Origin: Rhodospirillaceae bacterium
Lineage (GTDB): Bacteria; Pseudomonadota; Alphaproteobacteria; UBA8366
Reading direction: 5' to 3'
Length of the DNA: 40,882 nt
Assembly (NCBI GenBank): GCA_002722095.1
Contig: PBKG01000010.1
Coordinates: 74,285 to 115,166, forward strand
Made by a program: the position numbers and the translations under genes. Of this stretch, positions 9,203-18,559 are shown piece after piece. The notes beneath the pieces are model-generated. The model worked only from the letters and a program-made list of their open reading frames with translations, did no database searches and was not told where the DNA came from. Numbering within the stretch: position 1 is the stretch's first letter; every line of letters begins with the position of its first letter.

Positions 9203-9766
9203 TCAGGCGCCTTGACGCCGGTCCGAGCCTTCGTAACCGCCGCGTTGTCGTCGTCGGTCGGGGCCGATATATGATGCGGCATCTACAAAAGTGCCAGGGT
9301 TACGCAGAACCATGGTGATATGTTCCAGGACGCTGCGTGGCGATAAGGGTTTGGCAAGGAAATCGTTTGCGCCTGCGTCGCGTGCTGCCATCACCCGTTC
9401 GACCTGACTGTGGGCACTGAAAATTATAATTGGTAGTTTGGAAATCGCTTGTTCTTGTTCACTCATTTTCTCGGTGTTTGTCTCGGCATCATCGAGTTCA
9501 CCCGGCGTACCTCCGAGCCGAATTCGGCGAGTAAGCTCTATTCCATCCATCGGCGCCATTTTGATATCGATGAACACCACGTCAGGCAGCTTGGCCATCG
9601 CCTTTATTTCCGCCAGTGCCTCCTGGCCGCCGATCACTTGATTATAGTGTTCGATCCCCAGCATCATCATCATCGTATGCATAAGTTGACGCATATTCTG
9701 ATTGTCATCGACGATCAGCACGCTCAGATCCGCTACCTCTTGTGGGTTCAAGGGTTCAAAACTCAT
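9203..9766 (-). CDS. CheY-like single-domain response regulator
   Basis: This 187-aa protein has one receiver domain and no DNA-binding output domain. Acid-pocket residues are D20 and D21 (VLIVDDN). The phospho-acceptor is D67 (VVFIDIKM), the switch Ser is S117 (IIFSAHS) and the conserved Lys is K139 (FLAKPLS). An Asp/Glu-rich insert of ~25 residues (around 88-110) lengthens the region before the fourth strand. The tail carries YIGPDRRR and ends SDRRQGA; a GPDRRR tail motif recurs in alphaproteobacterial receiver proteins. It sits directly upstream of the Hpt gene, suggesting a relay pair. AGGACGC serves as the ribosome binding site. Confidence 0.9.
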   Translation of the reverse strand: MSFEPLNPQEVADLSVLIVDDNQNMRQLMHTMMMMLGIEHYNQVIGGQEALAEIKAMAKLPDVVFIDIKMAPMDGIELTRRIRLGGTPGELDDAETNTEKMSEQEQAISKLPIIIFSAHSQVERVMAARDAGANDFLAKPLSPRSVLEHITMVLRNPGTFVDAASYIGPDRRRQRGGYEGSDRRQGA

Positions 9767-9841
9767 GCAAAGCGTCCTGTACGAAAATCGAATTGGCGAT
9801 CAGGCTGGTAAATTCCGGCGTTGTCGGTATTTCGGTCAAGC

Positions 9842-10315
9842 CTATTCATCCGCATGTCTTAGTGCGTCGAGAGCGCCTTGGAGAATATAGGCCGCCGCCA
9901 TTTTATCAACCTTTTGAGCGCGCTTTTGACGGCTGAGATCAGCTTCGTCGACCATCAGTCGTTCAACCGCTGCGGTAGACAGGCGTTCGTCCCAAAATCC
10001 GATGGGTAGCGGGAGATGTTGACCAAGATTGGCGGCAAAATCCCGAGTCGACTGGGCGCGGGGGCCTTCGCTTCCGTCCATATTGCATGGCAAGCCGAAT
10101 ATTAAGCCGCCGATTCCTCGCTCGGCGATCAGGTCCTGCAAAATCGGTAAATCTTTCGAGAATTTCCGCCGGGCAAGAGTTTCGAGTGGGCTTGCGATGG
10201 TGAGACTCGGATCGGAAATCGCGAGACCGATGGTTTTGCTCCCGAGATCGACACCGAGCCATCTCGCGTCCGGCGGCTTGGCCGCAGCCAATTTGACAAG
10301 CTCTTCTACTGCCAT
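9842..10315 (-). CDS. ruvX: Putative pre-16S rRNA nuclease / Holliday junction resolvase-like YqgF
   Basis: The RNase H-fold family acts in 16S rRNA 5'-end maturation and has been proposed as a junction resolvase. The 157-aa protein has the first catalytic Asp in LGVDLGSKTIGLAISD. It also has IFGLPCNMDGSEGPRAQSTRDFA, the Glu in FWDERLSTAAVERLM and a final Asp in KVDKMAAAYILQGALD. Length and motif spacing are normal. It is divergent from gatC across about 97 bp, a common alphaproteobacterial arrangement; that gap should hold promoters for both, but I could not identify clear -35/-10 boxes. Confidence 0.93.
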   Translation of the reverse strand: MAVEELVKLAAAKPPDARWLGVDLGSKTIGLAISDPSLTIASPLETLARRKFSKDLPILQDLIAERGIGGLIFGLPCNMDGSEGPRAQSTRDFAANLGQHLPLPIGFWDERLSTAAVERLMVDEADLSRQKRAQKVDKMAAAYILQGALDALRHADE

Positions 10316-10412
10316 AGCTCAACTTACGGCGTCGCTATTGCCGCCCGCAAGGGCCGGTGATAGCTTCGCGCCGACTTGAGCGAGGCCCGGCGTTTTGGCC
10401 GGCGGGACTATT

Positions 10413-10700
10413 ATGACTATCGATCAGGAAACGGTTGCGAAAATCGCACGGTTGGCGCGAATCAAAGTGCCCGAAGAAGAGCGTGCCGGCTTGGCCGAAG
10501 AGCTGTCCAATATTTTGGGTTGGATCGAGCAATTGGGCGAGGTGGATACGGAAGGTGTCGCGCCGATGACATCTGTGGTCGAGGCAGTGGCGCCGACGCG
10601 GACCGACGAGGTAACCGACGGCGGCTATCCGGACCGGGTTACCGCCAATGCGCCGGATCGTGCGGATGATTTCTTCACCGTGCCGAAGGTGGTCGAGTAA
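10413..10700 (+). CDS. gatC: Asp-tRNA(Asn)/Glu-tRNA(Gln) amidotransferase subunit C
   Basis: GatC is the small scaffold subunit of GatCAB, which amidates mischarged Glu-tRNA(Gln) and/or Asp-tRNA(Asn). The 95-aa protein starts [19 protein letters not shown], the family signature, and ends with the usual [13 protein letters not shown]. The ATG at 10413 is chosen over an upstream TTG at 10395. The stop TAA overlaps the gatA ATG (TAATG), so translation is coupled. It is the first gene of the gat operon. Confidence 0.96.
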   Translation: MTIDQETVAKIARLARIKVPEEERAGLAEELSNILGWIEQLGEVDTEGVAPMTSVVEAVAPTRTDEVTDGGYPDRVTANAPDRADDFFTVPKVVE

Positions 10701-12175
10701 TGGGATTGACCGATCTTACGGTTGCGGAGGCGCGGGACAAGCTTGCCGCGGGTGATTTTTCCGCCGTGGAGCTAACCGAGGCCCACATCGCCGCGATGTC
10801 AGCAACTGAGCCCCTGAATTGCTTCATCACCGAAACCACGGAAAAAGCACTGAATCAGGCCAAGGCCTCCGATGCGCGGCGAGCCACGGGTGAGGTAGGT
10901 GTGCTGGAAGGGATTCCAATCGGGATCAAGGATCTGTTTTGCACCGAAGGTGTTTTGGCGGCGGCCGCCAGTCATATCCTCGACGGCTTCGAGCCCCCAT
11001 ACGAATCCACCATTACCCAGCAGCTCTGGGATGCGGGTGCGGTGATGTTGGGCAAGACCAACATGGACGAGTTCGCCATGGGGTCCTCGAACGAAACCAG
11101 CTATTACGGCCCTGTCATCAATCCTTGGCAGCGCGCGGACCGTCCCGATGCCAAACTTGTGCCGGGAGGGTCGTCCGGCGGCTCGGCAGCGGCGGTGTCA
11201 GCGCATACAGTGATGGCGGCGACCGGTACGGATACGGGCGGCTCGATCCGTCAGCCGGCCAGCTTTTGCGGTATCGTTGGCATGAAGCCGACTTATGGGC
11301 GCTGTTCACGGTGGGGCATCATTGCCTTCGCGTCGTCGCTCGATCAGGCGGGCCCGTTGACCCGAACGGTTCGCGATAGTGCGATTATGCTGGGCGCAAT
11401 GGCGGGCCACGATCCGAAGGATTCGACCAGCGTCGATTTGCCCGTGCCCGATTACGAAGTGGCGCTCACCGGCGATATAAAAGGTATGAAGATAGGTATT
11501 CCGTCGGAGTATCGTCTCGATGGAATGCCGGACGAAATCGAGAAGCTCTGGCAACAGGGAATAGACTGGGTGAAGCAGGCAGGGGCGGATATCGTCGATA
11601 TCAGCCTGCCGCACACGAAATATGCGTTGCCTGCGTATTACATCGTCGCACCCGCAGAAGCATCGTCAAAGCTCGCGCGTTACGACGGAGTACGCTACGG
11701 ACTTCGGGTAGACGGCGATGAACTACAAGAGATGTACGAAAACACCCGCGCCGAAGGTTTTGGAACCGAAGTGCGCCGCCGCATCATGATCGGAACCTAC
11801 GTGCTCTCCGCCGGCTACTACGACGCCTATTATCTGAAGGCACAGAAAGTGCGGACCAGGATCGCGGACGACTTCCGCGAGGCGTGGGAGAAGGTCGATC
11901 TGGTGCTGACGCCAACGGCGCCCAGCGATGCATTTGCGCAGGGCGAAAAATCCGCCGATCCCATCGCCATGTATCTCAACGATATTTTCACCGTGCCGGC
12001 AAGCATGGCTGGATTGCCTGGGATTTCCGTTCCGGCAGGTTTGTCAGCGGACGGGCTACCGCTCGGCTTGCAGTTGATCGCCAAGCCCTTCGACGAGGAG
12101 ACTCTGTTTAGGGGCGCTGGCATTTTGGAAGAAGCCGCGGGATTTGACGCCAAGCCGGCACTTGCAGCGAGGTAG
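10700..12175 (+). CDS. gatA: Asp-tRNA(Asn)/Glu-tRNA(Gln) amidotransferase subunit A
   Basis: GatA is the glutaminase/amidase subunit that releases ammonia for transamidation on GatB. The 491-aa sequence has the amidase Ser-cisSer-Lys triad. K77 lies in [11 protein letters not shown]158 in [12 protein letters not shown] and the nucleophile S182 in [12 protein letters not shown]. Length is standard. It overlaps gatC by one base and is followed 4 nt later by the HAD-family gene rather than directly by gatB. Confidence 0.97.
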   Translation: MGLTDLTVAEARDKLAAGDFSAVELTEAHIAAMSATEPLNCFITETTEKALNQAKASDARRATGEVGVLEGIPIGIKDLFCTEGVLAAAASHILDGFEPPYESTITQQLWDAGAVMLGKTNMDEFAMGSSNETSYYGPVINPWQRADRPDAKLVPGGSSGGSAAAVSAHTVMAATGTDTGGSIRQPASFCGIVGMKPTYGRCSRWGIIAFASSLDQAGPLTRTVRDSAIMLGAMAGHDPKDSTSVDLPVPDYEVALTGDIKGMKIGIPSEYRLDGMPDEIEKLWQQGIDWVKQAGADIVDISLPHTKYALPAYYIVAPAEASSKLARYDGVRYGLRVDGDELQEMYENTRAEGFGTEVRRRIMIGTYVLSAGYYDAYYLKAQKVRTRIADDFREAWEKVDLVLTPTAPSDAFAQGEKSADPIAMYLNDIFTVPASMAGLPGISVPAGLSADGLPLGLQLIAKPFDEETLFRGAGILEEAAGFDAKPALAAR

Positions 12176-12179
12176 GAAA

Positions 12180-12896
12180 ATGGCCACTGAAAATGTCACC
12201 ACACTTGTCTTCGATGTCTTCGGCACCGTTGTCGATTGGCGAAGTTCCATCGACCGTGACCTTTCCGCGTGGGGTGCGGAAAAGGGTGTTTCGCCGGATT
12301 GGATGGCGTTGATCGATGAGTGGAAAACCGCCTATCGGCCCGGCATGGACGCAGTCAATTCCGGCGAACGGCCCTGGACGCCGGTCGGCGTGATCTACCG
12401 TGAAAAGCTGGACGAACTGCTGCCGAAATACGGGCTTGATGATCTCAACGAAGAGGATCGGCAATATATCAACGAATGTTGGTACCGGCTCGATCCGTGG
12501 GCCGATTCGCTGCCCGGTATGAAACGATTGGCGGACAAATATGTGCTTTCTTCGCTGTCCAATTCTGACTTCGTCGGCATGGTGCAGATGGCGAAACGCG
12601 CGGGCATTCCGTTCGACGCGGTATTGACGGCGGAGAATGCAAAAATGTTCAAGCCCGATCCATCAGTCTATCGAATGGCGATCGATATGTTGGGCTATGG
12701 CGTGCCGGAGAATGTAATGCTGGTTGCCGCGCATAACTACGATCTGACTCATGCGCGTAGTCACGGCATGGGAACAGCTTTCATTCCGCGGCTTACCGAG
12801 TATGGGCCCGACCAGACGACCGATCTGGAGCCGGAGCAGGAGTGGGATGTAATCGCGTCTTCGATGGAAGATCTGGCCGACAAGCTGGGGTGCTGA
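12180..12896 (+). CDS. HAD-superfamily (S)-2-haloacid dehalogenase-like hydrolase
   Basis: Members hydrolyse the carbon-halogen bond of L-2-haloacids or act on other small substrates via an Asp nucleophile. The 238-aa protein (ATG at 12180, ribosome binding site GAGG) has the nucleophile D12 in [12 protein letters not shown]. It also has the Ser of motif II in LSSLSNSD, the motif III Lys in [13 protein letters not shown] and the terminal [21 protein letters not shown] block typical of type II haloacid dehalogenases. It is wedged between gatA and gatB with gaps of 4 and 2 nt, so it is almost certainly in that transcript. No functional link with tRNA amidation is evident. Confidence 0.88.
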   Translation: MATENVTTLVFDVFGTVVDWRSSIDRDLSAWGAEKGVSPDWMALIDEWKTAYRPGMDAVNSGERPWTPVGVIYREKLDELLPKYGLDDLNEEDRQYINECWYRLDPWADSLPGMKRLADKYVLSSLSNSDFVGMVQMAKRAGIPFDAVLTAENAKMFKPDPSVYRMAIDMLGYGVPENVMLVAAHNYDLTHARSHGMGTAFIPRLTEYGPDQTTDLEPEQEWDVIASSMEDLADKLGC

Positions 12897-12898
12897 GT

Positions 12899-14353
12899 AT
12901 GGCCGAGTTGCTAAAAGGCGAAACCGGCGATTGGGAGATGGTAATAGGGCTCGAGGTCCACGCCCAGGTGACCTCGAATGCGAAACTGTTTTCCGGCGCA
13001 CCGACCGAATTCGGCGCCGAACCAAATACGCAAGTAAGTTTGGTCGATGCGGCAATGCCGGGAATGCTGCCGGTCTTGAACGAGGAAAGTGTACGGCAGG
13101 CCGTTCGTACGGGCCTCGCGATCAATTCGGAGATCAATCTCCATTCGGTGTTTGCACGTAAGAACTACTTTTATCCGGATTTACCCCAGGGCTATCAGAT
13201 TTCGCAATACGAACTTCCCATCGTCGGAGAAGGGGAAGTGGAAATCGACCTTGAGGACGGGACCACGAAACCGATTGGTATCGAACGGTTGCATTTGGAG
13301 CAGGATGCGGGGAAATCGGTCCATGATATGCATGCGACCAAATCCTATATCGATCTCAACCGCTCCGGCGTTACGTTGATGGAAATCGTTTCCAAGCCCG
13401 ATCTGCGCTCTGCGGACGAGGCAGCGGCCTACATCAGCAAAATTCGTTCGATCCTGCGATATATCGGTGCCTGCGACGGCAACATGCAGGAGGGAAGCCT
13501 GCGGGCGGATGTAAACGTGTCCGTGCGTCATCCGGGCGATGACCTCGGCATTCGTTGCGAAATTAAAAACGTAAACTCGATCCGTTTCGTCCGACAGGCC
13601 ATCGAGCGTGAAGCACGCCGGCAGATCGAAGTTCTCGAAGACGGTGGCGAAATCGAGCAGGAAACCCGGCTTTACGACCCGGACCGCAATGAAACCCGCT
13701 CTATGCGGACGAAAGAAGACGCGCACGATTATCGGTATTTCCCCGACCCGGATTTGCTGCCGCTCGATCTCGAGCAAGAATTTGTGGATGCATTGAAGGC
13801 CGAGTTGCCGGAGCTGCCGGATGCGCGCAAAGAGCGTTTTATGTCCGACTATGCCTTAGGCGCCTATGACGCGAGCGTATTGGTGGCCGAGCGCGACACC
13901 GGTGACTATTTCGATACGGTCGCAAAAGGCCGTGATGCCAAGCAGGCAGCGAACTGGGTCCAGGGCGAGCTGTTCGGGCGACTGAACAAGGATGAAATCG
14001 CAATCACGGAATCGCCGGTAAGCGCAGAGGCCCTTGGAGGCCTCATCGATCTGATTTCCGACGATACGATTTCGGGCCGCATCGCCAAGGAAGTGTTCGA
14101 TGAAATGTGGGCGAGCGGAAAAGATGCAGCGGCCATCGTAGAGGAAAAGGGGCTCAAACAGATTACCGATACCGGCGAGATCGAAGCTGCGGTCGATCAG
14201 GTCATTGCGGATAATCCCGACAATGCGGCGGAAGTGCGCGGCGGCAATATGAAAGCCATCGGCTGGTTCGTGGGTCAGGTCATGCAGGCGACAGGTGGCA
14301 AGGCCAACCCGAAGGCCGTTAACGAGCTTCTCCGGAAGAAACTGTCCGGATAG
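12899..14353 (+). CDS. gatB: Asp-tRNA(Asn)/Glu-tRNA(Gln) amidotransferase subunit B
   Basis: GatB activates the misacylated tRNA carboxylate with ATP and transfers ammonia supplied by GatA. The 484-aa protein starts [23 protein letters not shown] at the ATG 12899, so the upstream in-frame ATG at 12842 (inside the HAD gene) is rejected. Family blocks include [57 protein letters not shown] and IKNVNS. The C-terminal tRNA-binding tail includes [20 protein letters not shown]. It is convergent with the DUF6295 gene, 39 nt away, with no clear terminator between. Confidence 0.97.
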   Translation: MAELLKGETGDWEMVIGLEVHAQVTSNAKLFSGAPTEFGAEPNTQVSLVDAAMPGMLPVLNEESVRQAVRTGLAINSEINLHSVFARKNYFYPDLPQGYQISQYELPIVGEGEVEIDLEDGTTKPIGIERLHLEQDAGKSVHDMHATKSYIDLNRSGVTLMEIVSKPDLRSADEAAAYISKIRSILRYIGACDGNMQEGSLRADVNVSVRHPGDDLGIRCEIKNVNSIRFVRQAIEREARRQIEVLEDGGEIEQETRLYDPDRNETRSMRTKEDAHDYRYFPDPDLLPLDLEQEFVDALKAELPELPDARKERFMSDYALGAYDASVLVAERDTGDYFDTVAKGRDAKQAANWVQGELFGRLNKDEIAITESPVSAEALGGLIDLISDDTISGRIAKEVFDEMWASGKDAAAIVEEKGLKQITDTGEIEAAVDQVIADNPDNAAEVRGGNMKAIGWFVGQVMQATGGKANPKAVNELLRKKLSG

Positions 14354-14392
14354 GGCGGTGCGAACCCTGCGCCTACCCTTATGGCTTAAACG

Positions 14393-14689
14393 TTACGCCG
14401 CCTCGGCGAACTTACCCGCGCGCGGCCGGTCTTTTATGTCTTCCTCCACGTCGACGATCACCCGCCCGAGCGCCGCGTGCAGGGCCTTGGCGGTTTCCAG
14501 TGTCAGTTCGACGCCGACACGGGTTCCCGGAGTGAGCGCCTTGTTGACGAAGTCTATGGTGACCGCATCGTCGAGCATCGCGTGGTGCGGATGGTCGAAG
14601 GTCACCGCGGCATGAGTGAATTTGACCCAACCTTCCGGGCTCTTGCCGGAGCCGTCGCATTCGATGATCTCAAGGATCGATGTGCACAT
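14393..14689 (-). CDS. Small DUF6295-like protein
   Basis: The 98-aa protein starts MCTSILEIIECDGSGKSPEGW at the ATG 14689 with a ribosome binding site AAGGAGCG. An upstream in-frame Met at 14755 would overlap the hydrolase gene and is rejected. The middle (THAAVTFDHPHHAMLDDAVTIDFVN) and the end (VGVELTLETAKALHAAL) match my memory of the DUF6295 family, whose function is unknown. It lies 11 nt after the dienelactone hydrolase-like gene and may be the last gene of a unit starting at 17516. Confidence 0.75.
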   Translation of the reverse strand: MCTSILEIIECDGSGKSPEGWVKFTHAAVTFDHPHHAMLDDAVTIDFVNKALTPGTRVGVELTLETAKALHAALGRVIVDVEEDIKDRPRAGKFAEAA

Positions 14690-14700
14690 TTGATCGCTCC

Positions 14701-15444
14701 TTATCCGACGTGCTTTTTCACGAAGGCGAAGAGTTTTTCCCAACCATCGTTGCATTGTTCGACCCGATGCAGCGGCCGATTGTAGTAGAAGAATCCGTGG
14801 CCGGCATCGTCATAGCGATGGAATTCATAGTCTTTGCCATGCTTTTTCAGTTCTTCTTCGTGCTGGTCGACCTGCTCGGCGCTAGGTGCCTGGTCATCAT
14901 TGCCGAAGAGGCCGAGGATCGGGCAGCTGAGATCGGCGGTCATGTCGATCGGCGCTTGCGGCAGTTTTTCGTTTAGGTCTTCTTCCGGCATCACGACGCG
15001 TCCACCCCAAAGATCGAGGCAGGCATCCGCCTTGTCTGTTTTTGAACAATAGATCACCGCATGACGGCCGCCGGAGCATGTGCCGAATACGGCTGCCTTG
15101 CCGGTGGAAAATTGTTGCGCCTTCAACCAATCCATTGCTGCGTCCACATCGCCGACCATTTGTGCGTCGGGCACGCCGCCGTCGGCGCGTACCTTTGCGG
15201 CAACGTCTTCGGCGCTGCCTTCGCCCGCGCGTTCGTAGAGGTTGGGGCTGATCGCGGCATATCCGTGATGGGCGAACTTCCGGGTCGTTTCCCGGTACCA
15301 TTCGTCCCAGCCCGGAAGATGATGGATCAATACTATGCCCGGAAACGGGCCGGCCCCCATCGGGCGCGCGGTGTAGGCCTGAATCGGATCACCGTCGTGA
15401 CCGTTCAGGATAATCATTTCCGCAATCATGCTTTCGTAAGCCAT
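14701..15444 (-). CDS. Dienelactone hydrolase family protein
   Basis: Alpha/beta hydrolases of this family open lactone or ester bonds in the cytoplasm. The 247-aa protein has the Cys-type nucleophile elbow GTCSGGRHA (C123), an acidic member in LGLFGNDDQAP (D183/D184) and the catalytic His in DDAGHGFFYY (H216). It also has an oxyanion-type LIHHLPGWDEW segment. The start at 15444 has a very strong ribosome binding site (GGGGGG). It lies 111 nt downstream of the locus A UGSC gene and directly upstream of the DUF6295 gene. The substrate is unknown. Confidence 0.9.
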   Translation of the reverse strand: MAYESMIAEMIILNGHDGDPIQAYTARPMGAGPFPGIVLIHHLPGWDEWYRETTRKFAHHGYAAISPNLYERAGEGSAEDVAAKVRADGGVPDAQMVGDVDAAMDWLKAQQFSTGKAAVFGTCSGGRHAVIYCSKTDKADACLDLWGGRVVMPEEDLNEKLPQAPIDMTADLSCPILGLFGNDDQAPSAEQVDQHEEELKKHGKDYEFHRYDDAGHGFFYYNRPLHRVEQCNDGWEKLFAFVKKHVG

Positions 15445-15555
15445 CGTGTATCCCCCCTTTGGGTTTTGATTTGTCTAGAAATTATTAAAGTCGCTCACGC
15501 AACCGGACACAAGTGCCCAGGCTGCAAGAGGTTAGTATTGCTGGCCCTTTCGAGC

Positions 15556-16080
15556 TTAGCCGGCCGGGCTCACCAATTGGGCCAATACCTCATCGACCAG
15601 TTCTTCGGCGATCCGGGCGAGTTCGTCCTCGGTCCGGTTTTGGATCGGATGCGGGGCCCAGACGATTGCGGGCTCGAATCCGAGCGCTTGGCTTTGCGTC
15701 TCGGCGGCGTCTTCGAATTCGGTGGTCACGATAAAGCAGCCAGGAATGCCGCGATCGTCGAGGTCCTTGATGTCATGCAGACCGCACGACGTGCAGGAGC
15801 CTCAATCGGCGAGCGCGGAAACGACGAGGTCGGCTTCCGTGGCAACCGCCTGCAGTGTTTCCGTAGGAGCGATCTTAGCGTTAGTGGGCTTTGCGTAGCG
15901 GGCGGTTTGAATGCCACGGGCGGCAAGCAGTTTTTCGAGGCTGTCGAGAAACTCGTCGCTTCGGGTTTTCCCGATATCGAAGAGTGCCACCGTTTTGCCT
16001 TCGAGAGTCTCGGGCGGTGCCCGGCGCGGCCGTTGGCTCGGCGAAAGCTCCGCCGTTGGGTCGTGGAGTTGGATACTCAT
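15556..16080 (-). CDS. UGSC-family selenoprotein, locus A (in-frame UGA read as Sec)
   Basis: Read normally this frame stops at a TGA at 15802-15804, but it stays open for 81 further codons to a TAA at 15556-15558. With Sec at the UGA the product is 174 aa. The start ATG at 16080 overlaps the upstream gene's stop (ATGA) and has a GGAGG ribosome binding site. Around the UGA the protein reads LAD-U93-GSCTSCGLHD. The later block LGFEPAIVWAPHPIQNR is shared with the two locus B copies, so the part after the UGA is real coding sequence. I recognise this as the UGSC (seleno)protein family; the biochemical role is unknown. U-x-x-C-x-x-C suggests a redox or metal site fed by the thioredoxin-fused neighbour. 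Confidence 0.88.
15782..15796 (-). promoter_or_regulatory. Candidate bacterial SECIS hairpin, locus A
   Basis: Five nt after the UGA the mRNA can form CUGCAC-GUC-GUGCGG, a 6-bp stem with G at the first loop position. Compared with the locus B copies one A-U pair becomes U-G, so pairing is kept despite a base change. The loop is only 11 nt from the UGA, closer than in E. coli fdhF, so a larger or alternative fold using the sequence just downstream is possible. Confidence 0.5.
15802..15804 (-). other. Predicted selenocysteine UGA codon (Sec93), locus A
   Basis: This TGA is in frame between two conserved halves and aligns exactly with the UGAs of the two locus B paralogues. Elsewhere in the window TGA is an ordinary stop (for example the HAD-family, pyrB and thioredoxin-fusion genes), so a general recoding to Trp is unlikely. 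Confidence 0.85.
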
Positions 16081-17516
16081 AACGAGACCTCCTTGGTGAT
16101 GGGTTTGGAGTCTTCGCGCGCGCGGCCTCCTGGCCACCCGGCGAGAATGGCGGAAAACAGACCCGCCTGGCCGCCGGCACGAACTATCAGTAGGCCATGA
16201 TCGCGCCAGAATTTGTCGACCATTTCATCGGCGCGTGCCGGGTCGATACCTTCGCCGATTCCGCCCGCGCCGCGAACAAGGTCCTTGCCGGGCCGGCGCA
16301 GTGCATCGAACAATGCGTTCTCTATCTCATCGCGACCCCAGCGGGCCTGACGATAAATTTCATAATGTTCGGGCGCGAGAACCAGCATCGCGTTGCAATA
16401 TTCCGCCTGCTTGATATTGCCGACCACGGCGAGCGAGGCGGCAAGGGACCCTGTGAGCTCTTCCGGTGTTCGCGAGCGCATATCGATGAAGCCTTGGATG
16501 CCGTCGCCTTGAAAAACCGTCACCGCATCGGTGCCTGGAGTGCAGCCCCGTGCCACACTGAGCGGTGTCCAAGCTTCGTCGCTTTCGTCTTCGGCGAAGC
16601 AGAAGCTGATTTTGCCGGGGCCGCCGAGAGTTGCCCGGTCGATGCCACCGGGAACGCCGCCGCCCACATTGCGCACCACCAAATTAACCGCACGGCCGAT
16701 GGTGACATTGGCCCGGTTGTCGTTGCCGAGCGCATTGATACCCGAATTCATACCGATACGTTTTGCGACAGGTCCGTTGACCACGATGACCGGGCTCGAA
16801 AAACAGGTCGAGCACAGAATGCCGTGTAGCGTGAAGTGGGGCTCGAGCGCCGTTTCGATGCAAGCAATCACCAGCGGCAAATACTCGGGCTTGCAGCCCG
16901 CCATAACCGCATTTATCGCAACCTTTTCGACGGTGCAGTCCACCAGGTTAGGGGGGATCTTGCCGATAATCTCTTGCGGGTCACGGCTGGTGCCTTCGAG
17001 CATGCGAAGAATGCGTTCCGGTGTCGGCGGGATGACCGGCAATCCGTCGGACCAGCCCCTGTCGTAGCAAAGCTCGTGTTCGTCTTCGTAAGCTACCGGC
17101 GTGATCGAGCGCGATTTAATGCCGGTCTCGCCGAATCTGACCTTGAGGTGTTCGGCTACACCGGGCTCGACGCTTTTGGAACCGCAACCGGGGCGAAGGT
17201 CCGGAAGGTCCTCGCCCAAACCTTCCAGCCCCGTTAGCGTTTGCCATTCGCCTTTATGCCAGCCTACCGCCCGCCCGGTCTCTTTGCCGTTTTGGAAGGC
17301 GAGTAATGTAGGCACGGTTTCAATATCGAGATGAAACGAGTTTTGGAGGCTGCTGTCGTCCAGGTGGCCTTTGAGATCGGCAAGAAAGTTCGGATCGTCC
17401 TGAACATAGATCGACAATTCGCTCTCCGCTGCCAAACTCCGCACAGCTGGCTCGATCAAGATGCAGGTCGGGCAGTCTTTTTTGACCACCAGATGCAGGC
17501 CGTCTTGGAATGTCAT
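16077..17516 (-). CDS. Thioredoxin-fused partner protein of UGSC selenoprotein, locus A
   Basis: The 479-aa protein (ATG at 17516, ribosome binding site AAGGAG) begins with a thioredoxin-like domain of about 95 residues. It has a redox pair C15-P-T-C18 and the cis-Pro signature VPT at 68-70. A short linker holds a PGCGSKS motif (C111). A large C-terminal domain (about 150-479) that I cannot name follows. It has conserved blocks DRGWxDGLPxxPPT, DCTVEKVAINAVMAG, FTLHGILC, GMNSG and RNVGGGVPG. No signal peptide is seen, so it is probably cytosolic. Its stop overlaps the UGSC gene start, and the same pairing recurs in locus B, implying a functional partnership, probably reduction of the Sec/Cys centre. 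Confidence 0.85.
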   Translation of the reverse strand: MTFQDGLHLVVKKDCPTCILIEPAVRSLAAESELSIYVQDDPNFLADLKGHLDDSSLQNSFHLDIETVPTLLAFQNGKETGRAVGWHKGEWQTLTGLEGLGEDLPDLRPGCGSKSVEPGVAEHLKVRFGETGIKSRSITPVAYEDEHELCYDRGWSDGLPVIPPTPERILRMLEGTSRDPQEIIGKIPPNLVDCTVEKVAINAVMAGCKPEYLPLVIACIETALEPHFTLHGILCSTCFSSPVIVVNGPVAKRIGMNSGINALGNDNRANVTIGRAVNLVVRNVGGGVPGGIDRATLGGPGKISFCFAEDESDEAWTPLSVARGCTPGTDAVTVFQGDGIQGFIDMRSRTPEELTGSLAASLAVVGNIKQAEYCNAMLVLAPEHYEIYRQARWGRDEIENALFDALRRPGKDLVRGAGGIGEGIDPARADEMVDKFWRDHGLLIVRAGGQAGLFSAILAGWPGGRAREDSKPITKEVSL

Positions 17517-17593
17517 GCAAGGTGTCTCCTTTTGACTGACGTATAACCATACTCGTAGGCGCGCGGCGTGAGAAAGCCCCCAAAGCAAGGCAG

Positions 17594-17604
17594 GTCAATT
17601 TGAC
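17594..17604. promoter_or_regulatory. Inverted repeat in the divergent thioredoxin-fusion/yghU gap
   Basis: GTCAATTTGAC is an 11-bp inverted repeat (GTCAA-T-TTGAC) in the 156-bp gap between two divergent genes. It overlaps a TTGACG that could be a -35 box for the plus-strand gene, with a weak TATGCT at 17626 (spacer 20, so poor). It could be a regulator's operator; no regulator gene is nearby. Confidence 0.3.
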
Positions 17605-17672
17605 GGGTGAACGAAATACTCTACCTATGCTATCGGGTAGTACAGCCACGGCACCGGAACGGAGTTAGAACA

Positions 17673-18533
17673 ATGACAAAATCCTACACCCCGCCAAAAG
17701 TTTGGACATGGGAAGGTCAAAAACAGGGACGGTTTACCAGCACCAACCGACCGATCGCGGGCGCGACCCACGACAAGGAATTGCCGGTGGGTAAACATCC
17801 GTTGCAGCTTTATTCGTTGGGGACGCCCAACGGGGTAAAGGTTACCGTGTTGCTGGAAGAGCTGTTGGCCAAGGGCCACTCCGGCGCCGAATACGATGCT
17901 TGGTTGATAAGCATCGGCGATGGCAATCAATTCGGGAGCGGCTTCGTCGAGGCCAATCCCAACTCCAAAATCCCCGCATTAATGGATCACAGCACCAAGC
18001 CGCCGACCCGCGTATTCGAGTCTGGCGCGATCCTGCTTTATCTCGCGGAAAAATTCGGCGAATTCTTGCCCAGCGATCCGGCGCAGAGGCCCGAATGCCT
18101 GTCTTGGCTGTTCTGGCAAATGGGGAGCGCCCCTTATGTGGGCGGCGGGTTCGGGCATTTTTACGCCTACGCAGAGGAAAAACAGCAATACCCGATCGAC
18201 CGCTTCACCATGGAGACCAAACGTCAGCTCGACGTACTAGACCAACGCCTTGCTGAAAATCGCTATATGTGCGGGGCAGACTACACCATCGCCGATATGG
18301 CGATCTGGCCCTGGTATGGAGGACTGGTCATTCTGGATCAGTACGAGGCGTCCGAGTTTCTCGAGGCAAAGTCCTACAAGAATTTGGTGCGCTGGGCAGA
18401 GGAGATTCATGCCCGCGAGCCGGTTCAACGGGGTCGGATGGTCAATCGCGTGCGTGGCGAGCCCAATGAACGTCTTCGCGAACGCCATGACGCGTCGGAT
18501 TTCGATAACGTGCCGGAAGACAACGAGGAGTAG
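17673..18533 (+). CDS. yghU: YghU-like glutathione-dependent disulfide-bond oxidoreductase
   Basis: YghU-type proteins are glutathione transferases that bind two GSH or GSSG and reduce disulfides or hydroperoxides. The 286-aa protein starts MTKSYTPPKVWTWEG at the ATG 17673 (GGAG ribosome binding site); the long N-terminal extension before the thioredoxin-like fold is typical of YghU. The GSH site segment LYSLGTPNGVKVTVLLEEL, the PNSKIPALMD loop and ESGAILLYLAEKFG are clear. The helical C-terminal domain has YTIADMAIWPWYGG. The gene is divergent from the locus A thioredoxin-fusion gene, adding to the redox theme. It does not end near a clear terminator and converges on the cupin gene. Confidence 0.9.
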   Translation: MTKSYTPPKVWTWEGQKQGRFTSTNRPIAGATHDKELPVGKHPLQLYSLGTPNGVKVTVLLEELLAKGHSGAEYDAWLISIGDGNQFGSGFVEANPNSKIPALMDHSTKPPTRVFESGAILLYLAEKFGEFLPSDPAQRPECLSWLFWQMGSAPYVGGGFGHFYAYAEEKQQYPIDRFTMETKRQLDVLDQRLAENRYMCGADYTIADMAIWPWYGGLVILDQYEASEFLEAKSYKNLVRWAEEIHAREPVQRGRMVNRVRGEPNERLRERHDASDFDNVPEDNEE

Positions 18534-18559
18534 GGGCGGCTAGTTTCGACCCGGACGGA

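Noticed and set aside
14354..14392. Terminator between gatB and the DUF6295 gene
   Set aside because: A loose GC-rich pairing exists but the stem is interrupted and no T run follows on either strand.
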